Shown piece after piece: positions 25,265 through 33,978 of a stretch of 50,769 bases of DNA; the first letter of the stretch is position 1; each line of letters begins with the position of its first letter. The position numbers were made by a program, and so were the translations under genes. The notes under the pieces were generated by a model, which was not told the origin of the DNA, ran no database searches, and saw only the letters and a program-made list of their open reading frames with translations. Source of the stretch: Armatimonadota bacterium (GTDB taxonomy: Bacteria; Armatimonadota; Zipacnadia; Zipacnadales; VGFC01); assembly GCA_016869045.1 (NCBI GenBank), contig VGFC01000005.1, positions 1 to 50,769 of the forward strand, written 5' to 3'.

Positions 25265-28200
25265 ATGATCGTTCCGGCTCTGCTGGTCTGTGCGGGCTCG
25301 GGGATGGCTGCGCTGCCCGAGTCGATTGGCTGGACGCTGGTGGATGTCGGGGAGAAGCGCTCGGCGACGGTGGAGGATGATGCGGCGAAGCTGGTGGATG
25401 GCGGCGAGTTGCAGGCCGAGCCGGAGGGGATGGGCCTGCGACTGGAGGTGCAGTACCGGAAGGCGGGGCTGATGATGCAGCCGGCGGGCCTGCGTCTGGG
25501 CCGCCTTCAGGTGCGGGTGGTTGATCAGTCCGGTCGCGACCGGGGGCTGGTGGCGCGCCTCGACCTCCGGTTGCCGGCGGGTCAGTGGTCCTGGATGCAG
25601 GACCTGGACACCGCCGTCCCGCTGGGCGAGAAGCCCCTCTCGAACACGGCTGCCCTGCGGGAGTTGCCGGGCCTGCCGGAGTTCGCGGGCGGGGAGCGGC
25701 CGGACTACGGGCGGTACTCGGCGTACCCGCTAGGCGCCGTGGAACAGGGCGGTGAGTATATCGCGCTCGCGCGGCCGGTTAGCCAACTGGCGTTGGTCCG
25801 CTTCATTGGGCAGGGGCAGCCCTCGCCGCGCCTGACCGCCGAGGTCGACTTCGCGCTGAGTGAGTACACCAGTCCGCCGCGCGAGGCCACGTTCGAGCTG
25901 TGGTTTGTGGCAGGCCGGGCTGCGCCCACTCGGTCGATGCGAGACGCTCTCCAATTCGCGCACGTGCCGCCGGCCGGAACGGTGCCCCGCGAGTCCGCGG
26001 TGCGGCCGGGCGGATGGATGCCGTTCTCCGACCTGGGGAAGATCCCGAGTGTCGATGAGTTCGGCTTCGGCTACCAGGAGGGCGCGCCTAACCCGACGTT
26101 CGACGACGCGCTGGGCGCCGCCAGCTTCGTGTACTTCCACTGCGCGGGGGAGTTCGCGAACGTGGAGGGGTATAAGCGCGGCACGGAGCCGTTGCCGCCG
26201 TATGAGACGATCATCGCAGCCTTCAACCGGGTCGCGCAGGCGAATTCGGGCGTCGAGAACGTCTGGGGTGTCTGCGGGATTCAGGGGGCCGACGGGAAGA
26301 TCGCGTATCGACCGGAGAGGACGTACGGTGACTTCTTCTGCCAGGCGTGCGTCGATCCCGACCTGCCCTACGGGAAAGCCATGGCCGACCGACTGGTTGA
26401 GCGCGTAACGGCGACGAAGCACCCGGAGGGCATCGACGGCTGCTACTACGACGGGATCGCCGCGGGCCTCGACTACGCGCCGGAGCACCTGCGCGCCGCG
26501 AATCACCTGCTCCTGTGGGACGGCAACCTGAGCCGCCCCGTGAACTACAACCTCTGGAGTTCCATCGAGTGGGCGAAGCACATCTACGGCCGATTCGCGG
26601 GCACGGGCAAGTTGACGATGCTGAACGACAGCAGCCTCGTGTCGTTCACCTTCGCCGGTCCGTACATCGACGTGCCCGGCGGCGAGATGAGCCTTTACCT
26701 GCAGCGCGACCAGGCGCGGCTGATCCGCGCGCTCCTGATGGGCAAGCCCTTCTGCACGCTCGTGAAGGCGGACTTCACTCAGGTCTCCCAACCCCAGATG
26801 GAGACCTACATGCGCCGGTGCACGGCGTATGGAATCCTCTTCGGGTTCTTCGACATCAGCCCGTCAGGCGATCACCCCGGTTCGAGCTACTGGGTGCACC
26901 CCGAGTGGTATGACCGCGACCGGCCGCTCTTCCGGCGGTACATGCCTATCGCGTCCGAACTCGTCTCGGCGGGCTGGCAGGCGCTGCCCTCCGCGACCGT
27001 AGAAGAGGGAGCGGCGTTTGTGGAGTCCTTCGGTTCCGGGGAGAACCCATTGCAGTACGCGACGCTCTCCACCGATCCTGCAACCGATCCGGCGCAGGAG
27101 AGGGCCGTGACGGTCGCTCTCCCCCAGCGCAAGGAGCCGGACCTCGCGGTGGAGCTGCTCACAGGGCGCATTGAGCCGCTCAGTGGTCGGTTGGCGACCG
27201 AACTCACGGCCGAGGACCTGCAGGTGTGGGCGCTCGGCCCACCGGGGGCGCAGGCGCAGGCGTGTCTCGCGCGGGCGCGGGATGTCATCGAGCGGCGACG
27301 GCAGTACATCGAGGCGACGCGCGCGGTGGGCGATTCGCTCTCCCCCTGGGGCGGGTACGGAGAACGAGGGGGGAAGATCGCTTCGCCGGGACGCGAGGGC
27401 GGCCTATGCCTGATGGCCGCGAAGGACCAGCCCGGCCTGTCCGCGGGCGCGAACCAGACGATCAACGTGACGCATGACGCGCCACACAAGCTGATCGTCT
27501 CCGCCTGGAGCAAGGCGGAGAACGTGACCGGCAACAAGGACCACGACTATGCGCTGTACGTCGATTGCTACTACACGGATGGCACGGCGATCTACGGGCA
27601 GACGGTGGACTTCGACCCCGGTACGCACGACTGGCAGTACGGCGAACGCACCATCGAGCCCGCTAAGCCAATCCGCAACATCAACGTCTACCTCCTCTTC
27701 CGGGGCGCCCACACGGGGCGCGTGTGGTTCGACGATGTGCGGGTTGCGCTGGCGGACGACCCTGACAAGAACCTGCTGCCCCGCGGCGGCTTCGAGCCGG
27801 ATCGCGGCCGTTCGGCCATCGCAGGAGGCTCACCCAAGGCTACGCGGCTGAACGAGGAGTTCGAGCAGCTGGCGGACCTGGCGGGCAGGCCGCCGGAGGG
27901 TGTGGACTGGGCGCAGGCGCAGCGCACTCTCGATGGGATCGACCAGTTCATCGCGAAGACCGACTGGGGCGCCGACACCGAGCGCTCGCGGCGTGATGCG
28001 GAGGATGTTCGGTGGCACATCGAACTCGCCAAGGCTTGCCTCGCGGGCGAGCCGCAGGTGGCGAAGCGCGAATCGCGGCTGACTGGACTGGTGACGCTAG
28101 ACGTCCCGCGAGTCTCGACCGGTCCGACGCAGTACAAGGCGATGGCCGGCAACGTGCCCTTCGGCACGATCATCGTGGTGGACAGCAACTACGAGGGCTA

Positions 28201-28588
28201 CAGCGCGCAGCCCCTGACCGATGGGCAGATCAACCCGCAGGGCGTGAACTGGACGAGGGTCGCGTGGGCGTCGGGCGAGCACAACGGCCCGCACTGGATC
28301 GAGCTGCGCTTTCCGCAGCCTACGGCGGTGCGCGAGGTGCGGTTGTGGGGCGCGCTGGATGCGGGGACGCTGCACGTCCCGCAGAAGGTCGAAGCACAGG
28401 TGCAGAGGGAAGGGAAGTGGGAGGCTGTTGCGGGGCAGCAGATCGAGACGGGAGACGGTGGCCTGGTCGTGATCCGCTTTCCGGGCAACGCGGTCAAGGC
28501 GCTGCGCGTCTACCAACCGGCGCATGGCGGCTCGAAGGACCGGCCCGACCTGATGTGGATCAGCGAGCTGGCGGTCACTGCGGACTGA
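25265..28588 (+). CDS. Large secreted glycosidase-like protein with CBM and discoidin-like C-terminus
   Basis: A 1107-residue protein with a short signal peptide (IVPALLVCAGSGMAALPE). Beta domains fill about 20-240. About 250-620 is TIM-barrel-like (FGYQEGAPNPTFDDALGAAS, AYRPERTYGDFFC, GIDGCYYDGIAAGLDYAPEH, GKLTMLNDSSLVSF). It is followed by a beta-sandwich with HKLIVSAWSKAENVTGNKDH and IRNINVYLLFRGAHTGRVWF, ending in FDDVRV, typical of CenC-like carbohydrate-binding modules. After a helical linker the end is a discoidin-like domain (VNWTRVAWASGEHNGPHWIE, AVREVRLWGALD, ALRVYQPAHGG). The catalytic residues and substrate are not identifiable. GGAGGG precedes ATG 25265. It is 20 bases upstream of a URO-D-like gene, repeating the glycosidase/URO-D pairing seen on the other strand. 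Confidence 0.72.
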   Translation: MIVPALLVCAGSGMAALPESIGWTLVDVGEKRSATVEDDAAKLVDGGELQAEPEGMGLRLEVQYRKAGLMMQPAGLRLGRLQVRVVDQSGRDRGLVARLDLRLPAGQWSWMQDLDTAVPLGEKPLSNTAALRELPGLPEFAGGERPDYGRYSAYPLGAVEQGGEYIALARPVSQLALVRFIGQGQPSPRLTAEVDFALSEYTSPPREATFELWFVAGRAAPTRSMRDALQFAHVPPAGTVPRESAVRPGGWMPFSDLGKIPSVDEFGFGYQEGAPNPTFDDALGAASFVYFHCAGEFANVEGYKRGTEPLPPYETIIAAFNRVAQANSGVENVWGVCGIQGADGKIAYRPERTYGDFFCQACVDPDLPYGKAMADRLVERVTATKHPEGIDGCYYDGIAAGLDYAPEHLRAANHLLLWDGNLSRPVNYNLWSSIEWAKHIYGRFAGTGKLTMLNDSSLVSFTFAGPYIDVPGGEMSLYLQRDQARLIRALLMGKPFCTLVKADFTQVSQPQMETYMRRCTAYGILFGFFDISPSGDHPGSSYWVHPEWYDRDRPLFRRYMPIASELVSAGWQALPSATVEEGAAFVESFGSGENPLQYATLSTDPATDPAQERAVTVALPQRKEPDLAVELLTGRIEPLSGRLATELTAEDLQVWALGPPGAQAQACLARARDVIERRRQYIEATRAVGDSLSPWGGYGERGGKIASPGREGGLCLMAAKDQPGLSAGANQTINVTHDAPHKLIVSAWSKAENVTGNKDHDYALYVDCYYTDGTAIYGQTVDFDPGTHDWQYGERTIEPAKPIRNINVYLLFRGAHTGRVWFDDVRVALADDPDKNLLPRGGFEPDRGRSAIAGGSPKATRLNEEFEQLADLAGRPPEGVDWAQAQRTLDGIDQFIAKTDWGADTERSRRDAEDVRWHIELAKACLAGEPQVAKRESRLTGLVTLDVPRVSTGPTQYKAMAGNVPFGTIIVVDSNYEGYSAQPLTDGQINPQGVNWTRVAWASGEHNGPHWIELRFPQPTAVREVRLWGALDAGTLHVPQKVEAQVQREGKWEAVAGQQIETGDGGLVVIRFPGNAVKALRVYQPAHGGSKDRPDLMWISELAVTAD

Positions 28589-28608
28589 CTCGGCGAGGAG
28601 TAACCGGA

Positions 28609-29667
28609 ATGGCGATGACACCCAGGGATCGCGTCTTCGCGGCGCTGTCGGGCGAGCGGGTCGATCACATCCCGCTGACGATCTACGAGGGCCTCCTGCC
28701 GCGCGGCGAGGTCGAGCGGCGGCTGCGGGAGGAGGGCACGTGCCTCGTGTGCCGCACCCCCATGTACGGCGTGAGTTCGCCGAACGTCAGCACCGACACG
28801 AGCACCTACTCCGATGAGCGCTTCAGCTATCAGCGCGAGACCATCAAGACCCCGGTCGGCGAGGTGAGCCAGGTTCGGCGGCTCGGGGGCGGATACGGCA
28901 GCAGCCTGCTGTGCGAGTTCGCGATCAAGCGGCCTGAGGACTACAAGGTCATCGAGTTCACCTGGCGCGATCAGCAGTACGAACCGGCGTATGACAACTT
29001 CCACAGCAACGCGCGGCGCCTCGGCGCGGATGGCGTGGTGATTGGCAACCTCGGCTACACGCCCCTGCAGCACATGCTGATCCTGTACATGGGCCCCGAG
29101 CGCTTCGCGTGCGACATGGTGGATTACCCGGAGCTGTTCCTCGGCCTCTACGAACGAATGGCCGAGCGCCATCGCGAGCAGTATGAGATCAGCGCGGAGA
29201 GCCCGGCTGAGTTCTTCATCTACGGGGACAACGTGACCGCCGAGATGGTCGGCGCGGAACGCTTCGAGCAGTACGTGGCGCCGAGGTACAACGAGCTGGC
29301 AGACATTCTCCACGCGAAGGGGAAGAAGCTCGGCAGCCACCTGGATGGGAAGATGGTGGCCCTGAAGCAGCAGGTGGCGCGGACCAAACTCGACTTCATC
29401 GAGGCCTTCGCACCCTTCCCGGACGGCGACCTCCCGCTGGGCGACGCGCGGGCCGCGTGGCCGGAGAAGGTCATCTGGTGCAACTACCCGTCCGCGATGC
29501 ACTTGTGCACCAACGGGCAGATCGAGCAGAACACGCGGGAGATGATCCGTGACATGGCGCCGGGAGATCGGTTCCTGGTCGGCGTCACGGAGAACATCCC
29601 CGAGGAACACTGGCAACGCAGCCTCCCCGTGATCTCACGCATCCTGAGGGAGGAGGGTCGAAATTAG
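28609..29667 (+). CDS. URO-D superfamily protein with altered metal-site motif
   Basis: A 352-residue barrel protein starting AMTPRDRVFAALSGERVDHIP, the URO-D/MtaA family opening. At the position where the other URO-D-like protein of this window has H-S-C-G it reads GSHLDGKMVAL (H244, D246), and no Cys replaces the second thiolate. The canonical zinc-thiol activation site is therefore changed, and chemistry may differ from MtaA. GAGGAG lies nine bases before ATG 28609. An open frame continues upstream inside the previous gene but is not coding. The last residues (R-N) and the TAG stop fall inside the palindromic repeat 29656-29730, so the original C-terminus was probably replaced when that element arrived. 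Confidence 0.8.
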   Translation: MAMTPRDRVFAALSGERVDHIPLTIYEGLLPRGEVERRLREEGTCLVCRTPMYGVSSPNVSTDTSTYSDERFSYQRETIKTPVGEVSQVRRLGGGYGSSLLCEFAIKRPEDYKVIEFTWRDQQYEPAYDNFHSNARRLGADGVVIGNLGYTPLQHMLILYMGPERFACDMVDYPELFLGLYERMAERHREQYEISAESPAEFFIYGDNVTAEMVGAERFEQYVAPRYNELADILHAKGKKLGSHLDGKMVALKQQVARTKLDFIEAFAPFPDGDLPLGDARAAWPEKVIWCNYPSAMHLCTNGQIEQNTREMIRDMAPGDRFLVGVTENIPEEHWQRSLPVISRILREEGRN

Positions 29668-29730
29668 GGACAGGCCCCAATTTCGGACGGACGTCATGTC
29701 CGAAATTGGGGCCTGTCCCTAATTTCGACC
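29656..29730. repeat. Perfect 33-bp palindromic repeat overlapping the end of the URO-D gene
   Basis: Arms 29656-29688 and 29698-29730 are perfectly complementary over 33 bases with a 9-base loop. Each arm contains two related words in tandem (CGAAATTAGGGACAGGCC and CCCCAATTTCGGAC). The outer AAATTAGGGACAG word is of the type that flanks REP-associated tyrosine (Y1) transposase genes in many bacteria. No such gene is here, so this would be a non-autonomous copy. It supplies the stop codon of the upstream gene and may end transcription before the gene at 29746. Confidence 0.85.
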
Positions 29731-29745
29731 AAATAGGTGACTGAC

Positions 29746-31686
29746 ATGCTCGCACACGGAGCGATGATGGCGGCACTCTTATCCGCAGTCGGCGGCCAAG
29801 CGGCCGAGGTCGAGGGCAAGGCCTTGCGAGAGGCACTGGAGGGGAAGGTCGGTGGGTTGCTGGCCTCCTATCGCGCGTGGGATGCGGCGAACCGCGACGG
29901 GATCGGCCTGTCGGACCGCACGACCTCGGGCGGCCTGGGCTGGGGCGAAAGCTCCTTCCTGCGCAACTACATGCTCTGCTATCAGGTCACCCACGATACC
30001 TACTGGCTCGACAAGGTGATCGACCACTTCGACCGGATGGTCGGCAATCTCGCCCCGGATGCCGATGGCTTCCTCGCGTGGTCTGACACGGACTACTCAG
30101 TCGGCCTCGTCAACGCGGAGCCCGTCGGAGACGTCGGAGGCCTGACCACCGATCCGGCCCACCAGAGGCCCTACGTGAAGCGCGGCGGCGAGCTGGTGAC
30201 CGGCCACGAGTACCGCATCGAGTTCATCGCCGACGACCGACTGCGCGTGCTCGACGTAACCGATGGCAAGGAGCTGGCGGCGCTCGCGTACGCCGATCCG
30301 ACGGTCATTGAGGCGGTCCCCGGCGCGAAGCTGACGCTGAAGGGGCCCGGCAAAGCCGGCGCCGCCTTCCGCGTGACGACCCACGCGCCCGAGCCCTGCG
30401 AGTACCAGGTGCATGACGGGGTGATCACCTGCCCCGTCGCGCAGTTCATCGAGGTCGCCCTCACCGACCGGAAGCTGCCTGTGAAGTACCGCGCGAAGGC
30501 CGACGAGTACGCGAAGCTGCTCCGGAAGCACTTCTTCGAGAAGTGGGAGAGCACGTGGCTCGATCTTCCCGACGGCGGGGGCCTCTACAAGTTCACGAAG
30601 AACCCGACCCAGCGCTTCCCGGGCTACAGCCTGCCGCACAACCAGTACCTCGCGCTCGCGCGCACGTGGCTGGTGCTGCAGGCCGTGCCTGGGCTGGAGC
30701 ATCGCGACGAGTACCGCGACCGCGCAGAGAAGATGGCCCGCTACTTCAAGCAGAACCTGAAGCTCAACGGCGAGGCGTACGTGTGGAACTACTGGGACCC
30801 GCTGCCAACCGAGGAGGGCATTACTCGCCACATCGAGGATCACGGTCACGGATCAATCGACATCGGGTTCGTCGTGGAGGCGGCTCAACGGGGCATCGTC
30901 TTCACCGAGGAGGACCTGCGGCGCTTCGCGGCAACCTACAGCCAGGTGATGTGGAACGGGTCGCTTGAGGACCCACGTATCGGCGATCGGGTGGACCGCA
31001 ACCAGGGAGACGTGCGGACGTGGTGGGAGTGGATCACCCTCGGCTGCGCATCGGAAGCGGTCTGCGACGTGGCCGCCGCGCTCTATGTCTCACAGGGCCA
31101 TCCGGTGAGCATGGCTCCGCAACTCGCGAGCCTCTACGATGCGGTCGTGGGTGTGAGCGAGGCGGACCAGAAGGCCTATGCCGACGCGTCGGCTGCCCTC
31201 GAGCAGGCCTTGGCCGCGAAGGGGCTGCTGAACCCGGGCTTCGAGATGGGCATGCCCGACACCGGGCCGTTCGGGTGGACGCTCACGACGTGGAGCCCCG
31301 ACGAGGGCGGCTCGGCGGAGTGGGTGGGCGACGCTCACGAGGGCAAGCAGGCTGTCGTGTTGATCGGCAAGGGTGAGAAGGTCAACGTCGTGGCTCAGCC
31401 GATCCGGAACCTGCCCGGCCGAGCGGGGCAGACCGTTGCGGTGAGCGTGTGGTACAAGACCACCGACGCCGCGCGGCCGCACATCAGTGTGCTCGGGTAC
31501 AACGAGAAGGGCGGCCAGGTTCAATACAACACTTCCCCCGTGCTCGAAGCGTCCGCCGAGTGGAAGCAGGGAACGTGGTCGATAGCGCTGAGCGAGGGGG
31601 TAGTGGGATTCCGCCTCCTCCTGCGCAATGCTGGTGCGGGCGCCGTGTACTACGACGACGTCAACGTCAGGGGCAGCGACGGTTAG
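29746..31686 (+). CDS. Secreted alpha/alpha-toroid protein with C-terminal carbohydrate-binding module
   Basis: A 646-residue protein. The ATG at 29746 gives a signal peptide (HGAMMAALLSAVGGQAAEV); a GTG three codons upstream is the alternative. About 25-470 is rich in paired helices with aromatic-acidic faces (SFLRNYMLCYQVTHDTYWLD, HFDRMVGNLAPD, YSLPHNQYLALARTWLVLQA, EDHGHGSIDIGFVVEAAQRG, WWEWITLGC), characteristic of the six-hairpin toroid of glycosidases, polysaccharide lyases and C5-epimerases. An internal beta insert lies at about 130-210. The end (about 495-645) is a CenC/CBM4-9-like module (NPGFEMGMPDTGPFGWTL, VSVWYKTTDAARP, YYDDVNVRG). The reaction is unknown. Its stop codon overlaps that of the convergent FAD-protein gene by four bases. 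Confidence 0.72.
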   Translation: MLAHGAMMAALLSAVGGQAAEVEGKALREALEGKVGGLLASYRAWDAANRDGIGLSDRTTSGGLGWGESSFLRNYMLCYQVTHDTYWLDKVIDHFDRMVGNLAPDADGFLAWSDTDYSVGLVNAEPVGDVGGLTTDPAHQRPYVKRGGELVTGHEYRIEFIADDRLRVLDVTDGKELAALAYADPTVIEAVPGAKLTLKGPGKAGAAFRVTTHAPEPCEYQVHDGVITCPVAQFIEVALTDRKLPVKYRAKADEYAKLLRKHFFEKWESTWLDLPDGGGLYKFTKNPTQRFPGYSLPHNQYLALARTWLVLQAVPGLEHRDEYRDRAEKMARYFKQNLKLNGEAYVWNYWDPLPTEEGITRHIEDHGHGSIDIGFVVEAAQRGIVFTEEDLRRFAATYSQVMWNGSLEDPRIGDRVDRNQGDVRTWWEWITLGCASEAVCDVAAALYVSQGHPVSMAPQLASLYDAVVGVSEADQKAYADASAALEQALAAKGLLNPGFEMGMPDTGPFGWTLTTWSPDEGGSAEWVGDAHEGKQAVVLIGKGEKVNVVAQPIRNLPGRAGQTVAVSVWYKTTDAARPHISVLGYNEKGGQVQYNTSPVLEASAEWKQGTWSIALSEGVVGFRLLLRNAGAGAVYYDDVNVRGSDG

Positions 31687-33899
31687 CGTTTCCTGCGGCA
31701 GGCCTCGGCCAGCGTACGCCCGATCACGGGAAGCGCGACCCTCGGGCTGAGCACCTGCCGCAGAATCCAGCGGTACGGCAGTGACCCCGCGAACAGGGCC
31801 CAGGCCGCCCGCCGCAGGCGCTCGCTTACAACGCCGCCGCCTTGCATGAGACTGACGACCGCGGCGGCAGCCGAGCGATGCGTCGAGGCGACGCGGTTGA
31901 GCCGGAACAGCACCGCCCCGAAGGCGTTGTCGCGCATGATGACCCGACGGCACGGCGGCAGGTAGTGATCCTCGAAGGCCGCCGCCGACACCCCCCGATG
32001 GACGATCGTGTGGGCGGCGAAGGCTGCGGTGTTGAAGGCGGACTCGAGGCCGTTCTTGTACAGGCGCGAGCACGCCGCGTCGCCGATGATGACGAAACGG
32101 TTGGCGAACGGACGGGTGGCGTTTGTCACGGGCACGCGCGGATGGCAGTGGCAGAAGCGCTTCGGGATCTCCCAGTTCGCCGGGAGCTTCGCGCGAACCG
32201 CCGGGTGCTCCAGCGCCGCGTGCAGGTCGGCCAGGCCCATGTCGCGGTAGCCCACCAGTGTGAACGTAAGGAACTCGCCCTTGGGAATGAGGGCGATGAA
32301 CGCGACGTCGGGCAGCCCGATGTTGATGATCTGGATGTCCCCGTCGAGCTGCTCGCGGATGTGCTCCTCGCCGACGAGCAGTTCCGCCTGGCAGGCGATG
32401 GTGGTTTCGGGCGCGTGGTAGCCGAAGCCCAGCTCCTCGACGCGGCGACTCAACCGGCCTCCGAGCCCGAAGGCCCCGACCACGACTTCGACGTTCATCT
32501 CGACCTTGTGCGACCCACGGCCGTAGGCCAAGCGAATGGGGTCTGCCTCATTGGACGGGATGGCCAGGTCGGTTACCGGCTCTACGACGACCTGCAGGTC
32601 AGGCCCCCGCACGGCCTCGAGCAGGTAGTCATCGAAACTCACGTTGTCCGCCAGGACGAGGTCGCGCGGGCCATTGCCCCGGAAAACGGTCGCCATGTTC
32701 TCGTCCGGATCATCCGTGTGCAGGTGGACGGTCCCCGCGACGGTCTCTAACTGGAAGCCGTCCACTACGGACTGCACGACGCTCGGGGGCGGCTCCAGCC
32801 CCGACTCCCTCATGCGCCGCAGCAGCGTGCCGGCCACCACGCCTCCGCACATGTTGCAGCCTCGCGGGCCGGGCTGGGTGAAGTCCTTCGCATCGAAGAT
32901 CGTCAGGCGCAGGTTCAGACCCACGCGTCGCGCGTGTTCGCGCAGGAGGTGCACGAAGAACGTGCCCGCCGGTCCGGCGCCGATGACGGCCACGCGCGCG
33001 CCGTCGGTCAGGCGCGGGTAGATGTCGGGATCGGGCCAGGGCTCGCGGTGCTCGCCGCCGGAGCGCTGGCGGATGCCGCGCAGGGAGCGCGGTGCCCGCG
33101 CGGCGGGAGTGCTGCGCCAGAGGCGCTCGTCACAGACCAGCGCAACCGCGAGCAGGAGGGCGAGGGCGATCGTACCCGCGCCGAGCAGCCACACGAGCAG
33201 CGGGTCCCGGGTCGCGGCGGGCAGTAGGAGGACGTTTGCGGCTGGGAACCACACCAGCCGTCGGTCCAGGCGGCGGAGGTGATAGAGCCACTCGGGTCGA
33301 GGGCGGTCGGCCGGTCGGTCGAGGAGTTCGGCGCGACAGAGCCGCCGGGCACGCCAAGCCGACAGCAGACCCGCCCACACGGCGACGCCTTGCCGGTAGC
33401 ACACATCCCACGCCAGCAGGAAGATGAGCACCTCGACGCCAAGGCGCACCGGATGGGGCGCAGTGCCCAGGAACCGGTCCAGTGCACCCGGCGCCGCCGA
33501 CCATGGCCTGAGCAAGACGTACCCTACGAACAGGAAGATCAGCAGCCCGGGCGCAGCCTCGGGGTGCAGGCGGTGGAACATCGTGGTGCGGTAGCGGTGG
33601 ATGACGCGGGCCGCTTCGCCGGTCAGCGGAGGCAGGGGCACCCTCAACGCCGGCGCGACAACCAGAAGGAGTTCCGACCAGAGGGCCACGGCAATGACGA
33701 TCAGCGATCCGGCGAGGGCCGTCGCCCAGCCCAGCTCCAGGCCCCAACAACTGCCCAGGGCCAGCAGTTCCATCAGGAGCAACTGGAGCAGCACCGACCG
33801 ACGCGTCGGCAGACGCCGCAGCAGCGGCAGTCGGCCGAGCAGGCGCTCGTAGAGCCACCGCAGCTCCTTGGTTGGCCGAGGCTCTCGCGTCTGGGGCAT
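31683..33899 (-). CDS. Fusion of a polytopic membrane domain with a geranylgeranyl-reductase-like FAD oxidoreductase
   Basis: A 738-residue protein. ATG 33899 is preferred because the frame upstream is low-complexity shadow and GGAG lies before it. Residues about 35-260 hold roughly six membrane spans (LLLMELLALGSCWGLELGW, GLLIFLFVGYVLL, VEVLIFLLAWDVCY, LLVWLLGAGTIALALLLAVAL). About 300-700 is a flavoprotein: GxGxxG in VAVIGAGPAGTFFVHLL (307-312), then CNMCGGVVAGTLLRRM and NRFVIIGDAACSRLYKNGLE, the GD motif of the geranylgeranyl reductase/GR2 group. Those enzymes reduce isoprenoid chains of lipids or quinones. Membrane tethering suits a hydrophobic substrate, but that is inference. I know no common family with this fusion. 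It lies 79 bases downstream of lptF on the same strand. Confidence 0.8.
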   Translation of the reverse strand: MPQTREPRPTKELRWLYERLLGRLPLLRRLPTRRSVLLQLLLMELLALGSCWGLELGWATALAGSLIVIAVALWSELLLVVAPALRVPLPPLTGEAARVIHRYRTTMFHRLHPEAAPGLLIFLFVGYVLLRPWSAAPGALDRFLGTAPHPVRLGVEVLIFLLAWDVCYRQGVAVWAGLLSAWRARRLCRAELLDRPADRPRPEWLYHLRRLDRRLVWFPAANVLLLPAATRDPLLVWLLGAGTIALALLLAVALVCDERLWRSTPAARAPRSLRGIRQRSGGEHREPWPDPDIYPRLTDGARVAVIGAGPAGTFFVHLLREHARRVGLNLRLTIFDAKDFTQPGPRGCNMCGGVVAGTLLRRMRESGLEPPPSVVQSVVDGFQLETVAGTVHLHTDDPDENMATVFRGNGPRDLVLADNVSFDDYLLEAVRGPDLQVVVEPVTDLAIPSNEADPIRLAYGRGSHKVEMNVEVVVGAFGLGGRLSRRVEELGFGYHAPETTIACQAELLVGEEHIREQLDGDIQIINIGLPDVAFIALIPKGEFLTFTLVGYRDMGLADLHAALEHPAVRAKLPANWEIPKRFCHCHPRVPVTNATRPFANRFVIIGDAACSRLYKNGLESAFNTAAFAAHTIVHRGVSAAAFEDHYLPPCRRVIMRDNAFGAVLFRLNRVASTHRSAAAAVVSLMQGGGVVSERLRRAAWALFAGSLPYRWILRQVLSPRVALPVIGRTLAEACRRKR

Positions 33900-33978
33900 G
33901 ATGGCCTGCTCCGCCCGCGTCGGGTCAGTTCTACCAGTCTCAACCGCGCGCCTGTGGAGGGGGTTCCGGGGGGGAGGC

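Noticed and set aside
28012-28608. Upstream in-frame extension of the URO-D gene at 28609
   Set aside because: It overlaps the end of the secreted glycosidase gene in another frame, is Arg/Gly-rich without pattern, and a good SD with ATG exists at 28609.
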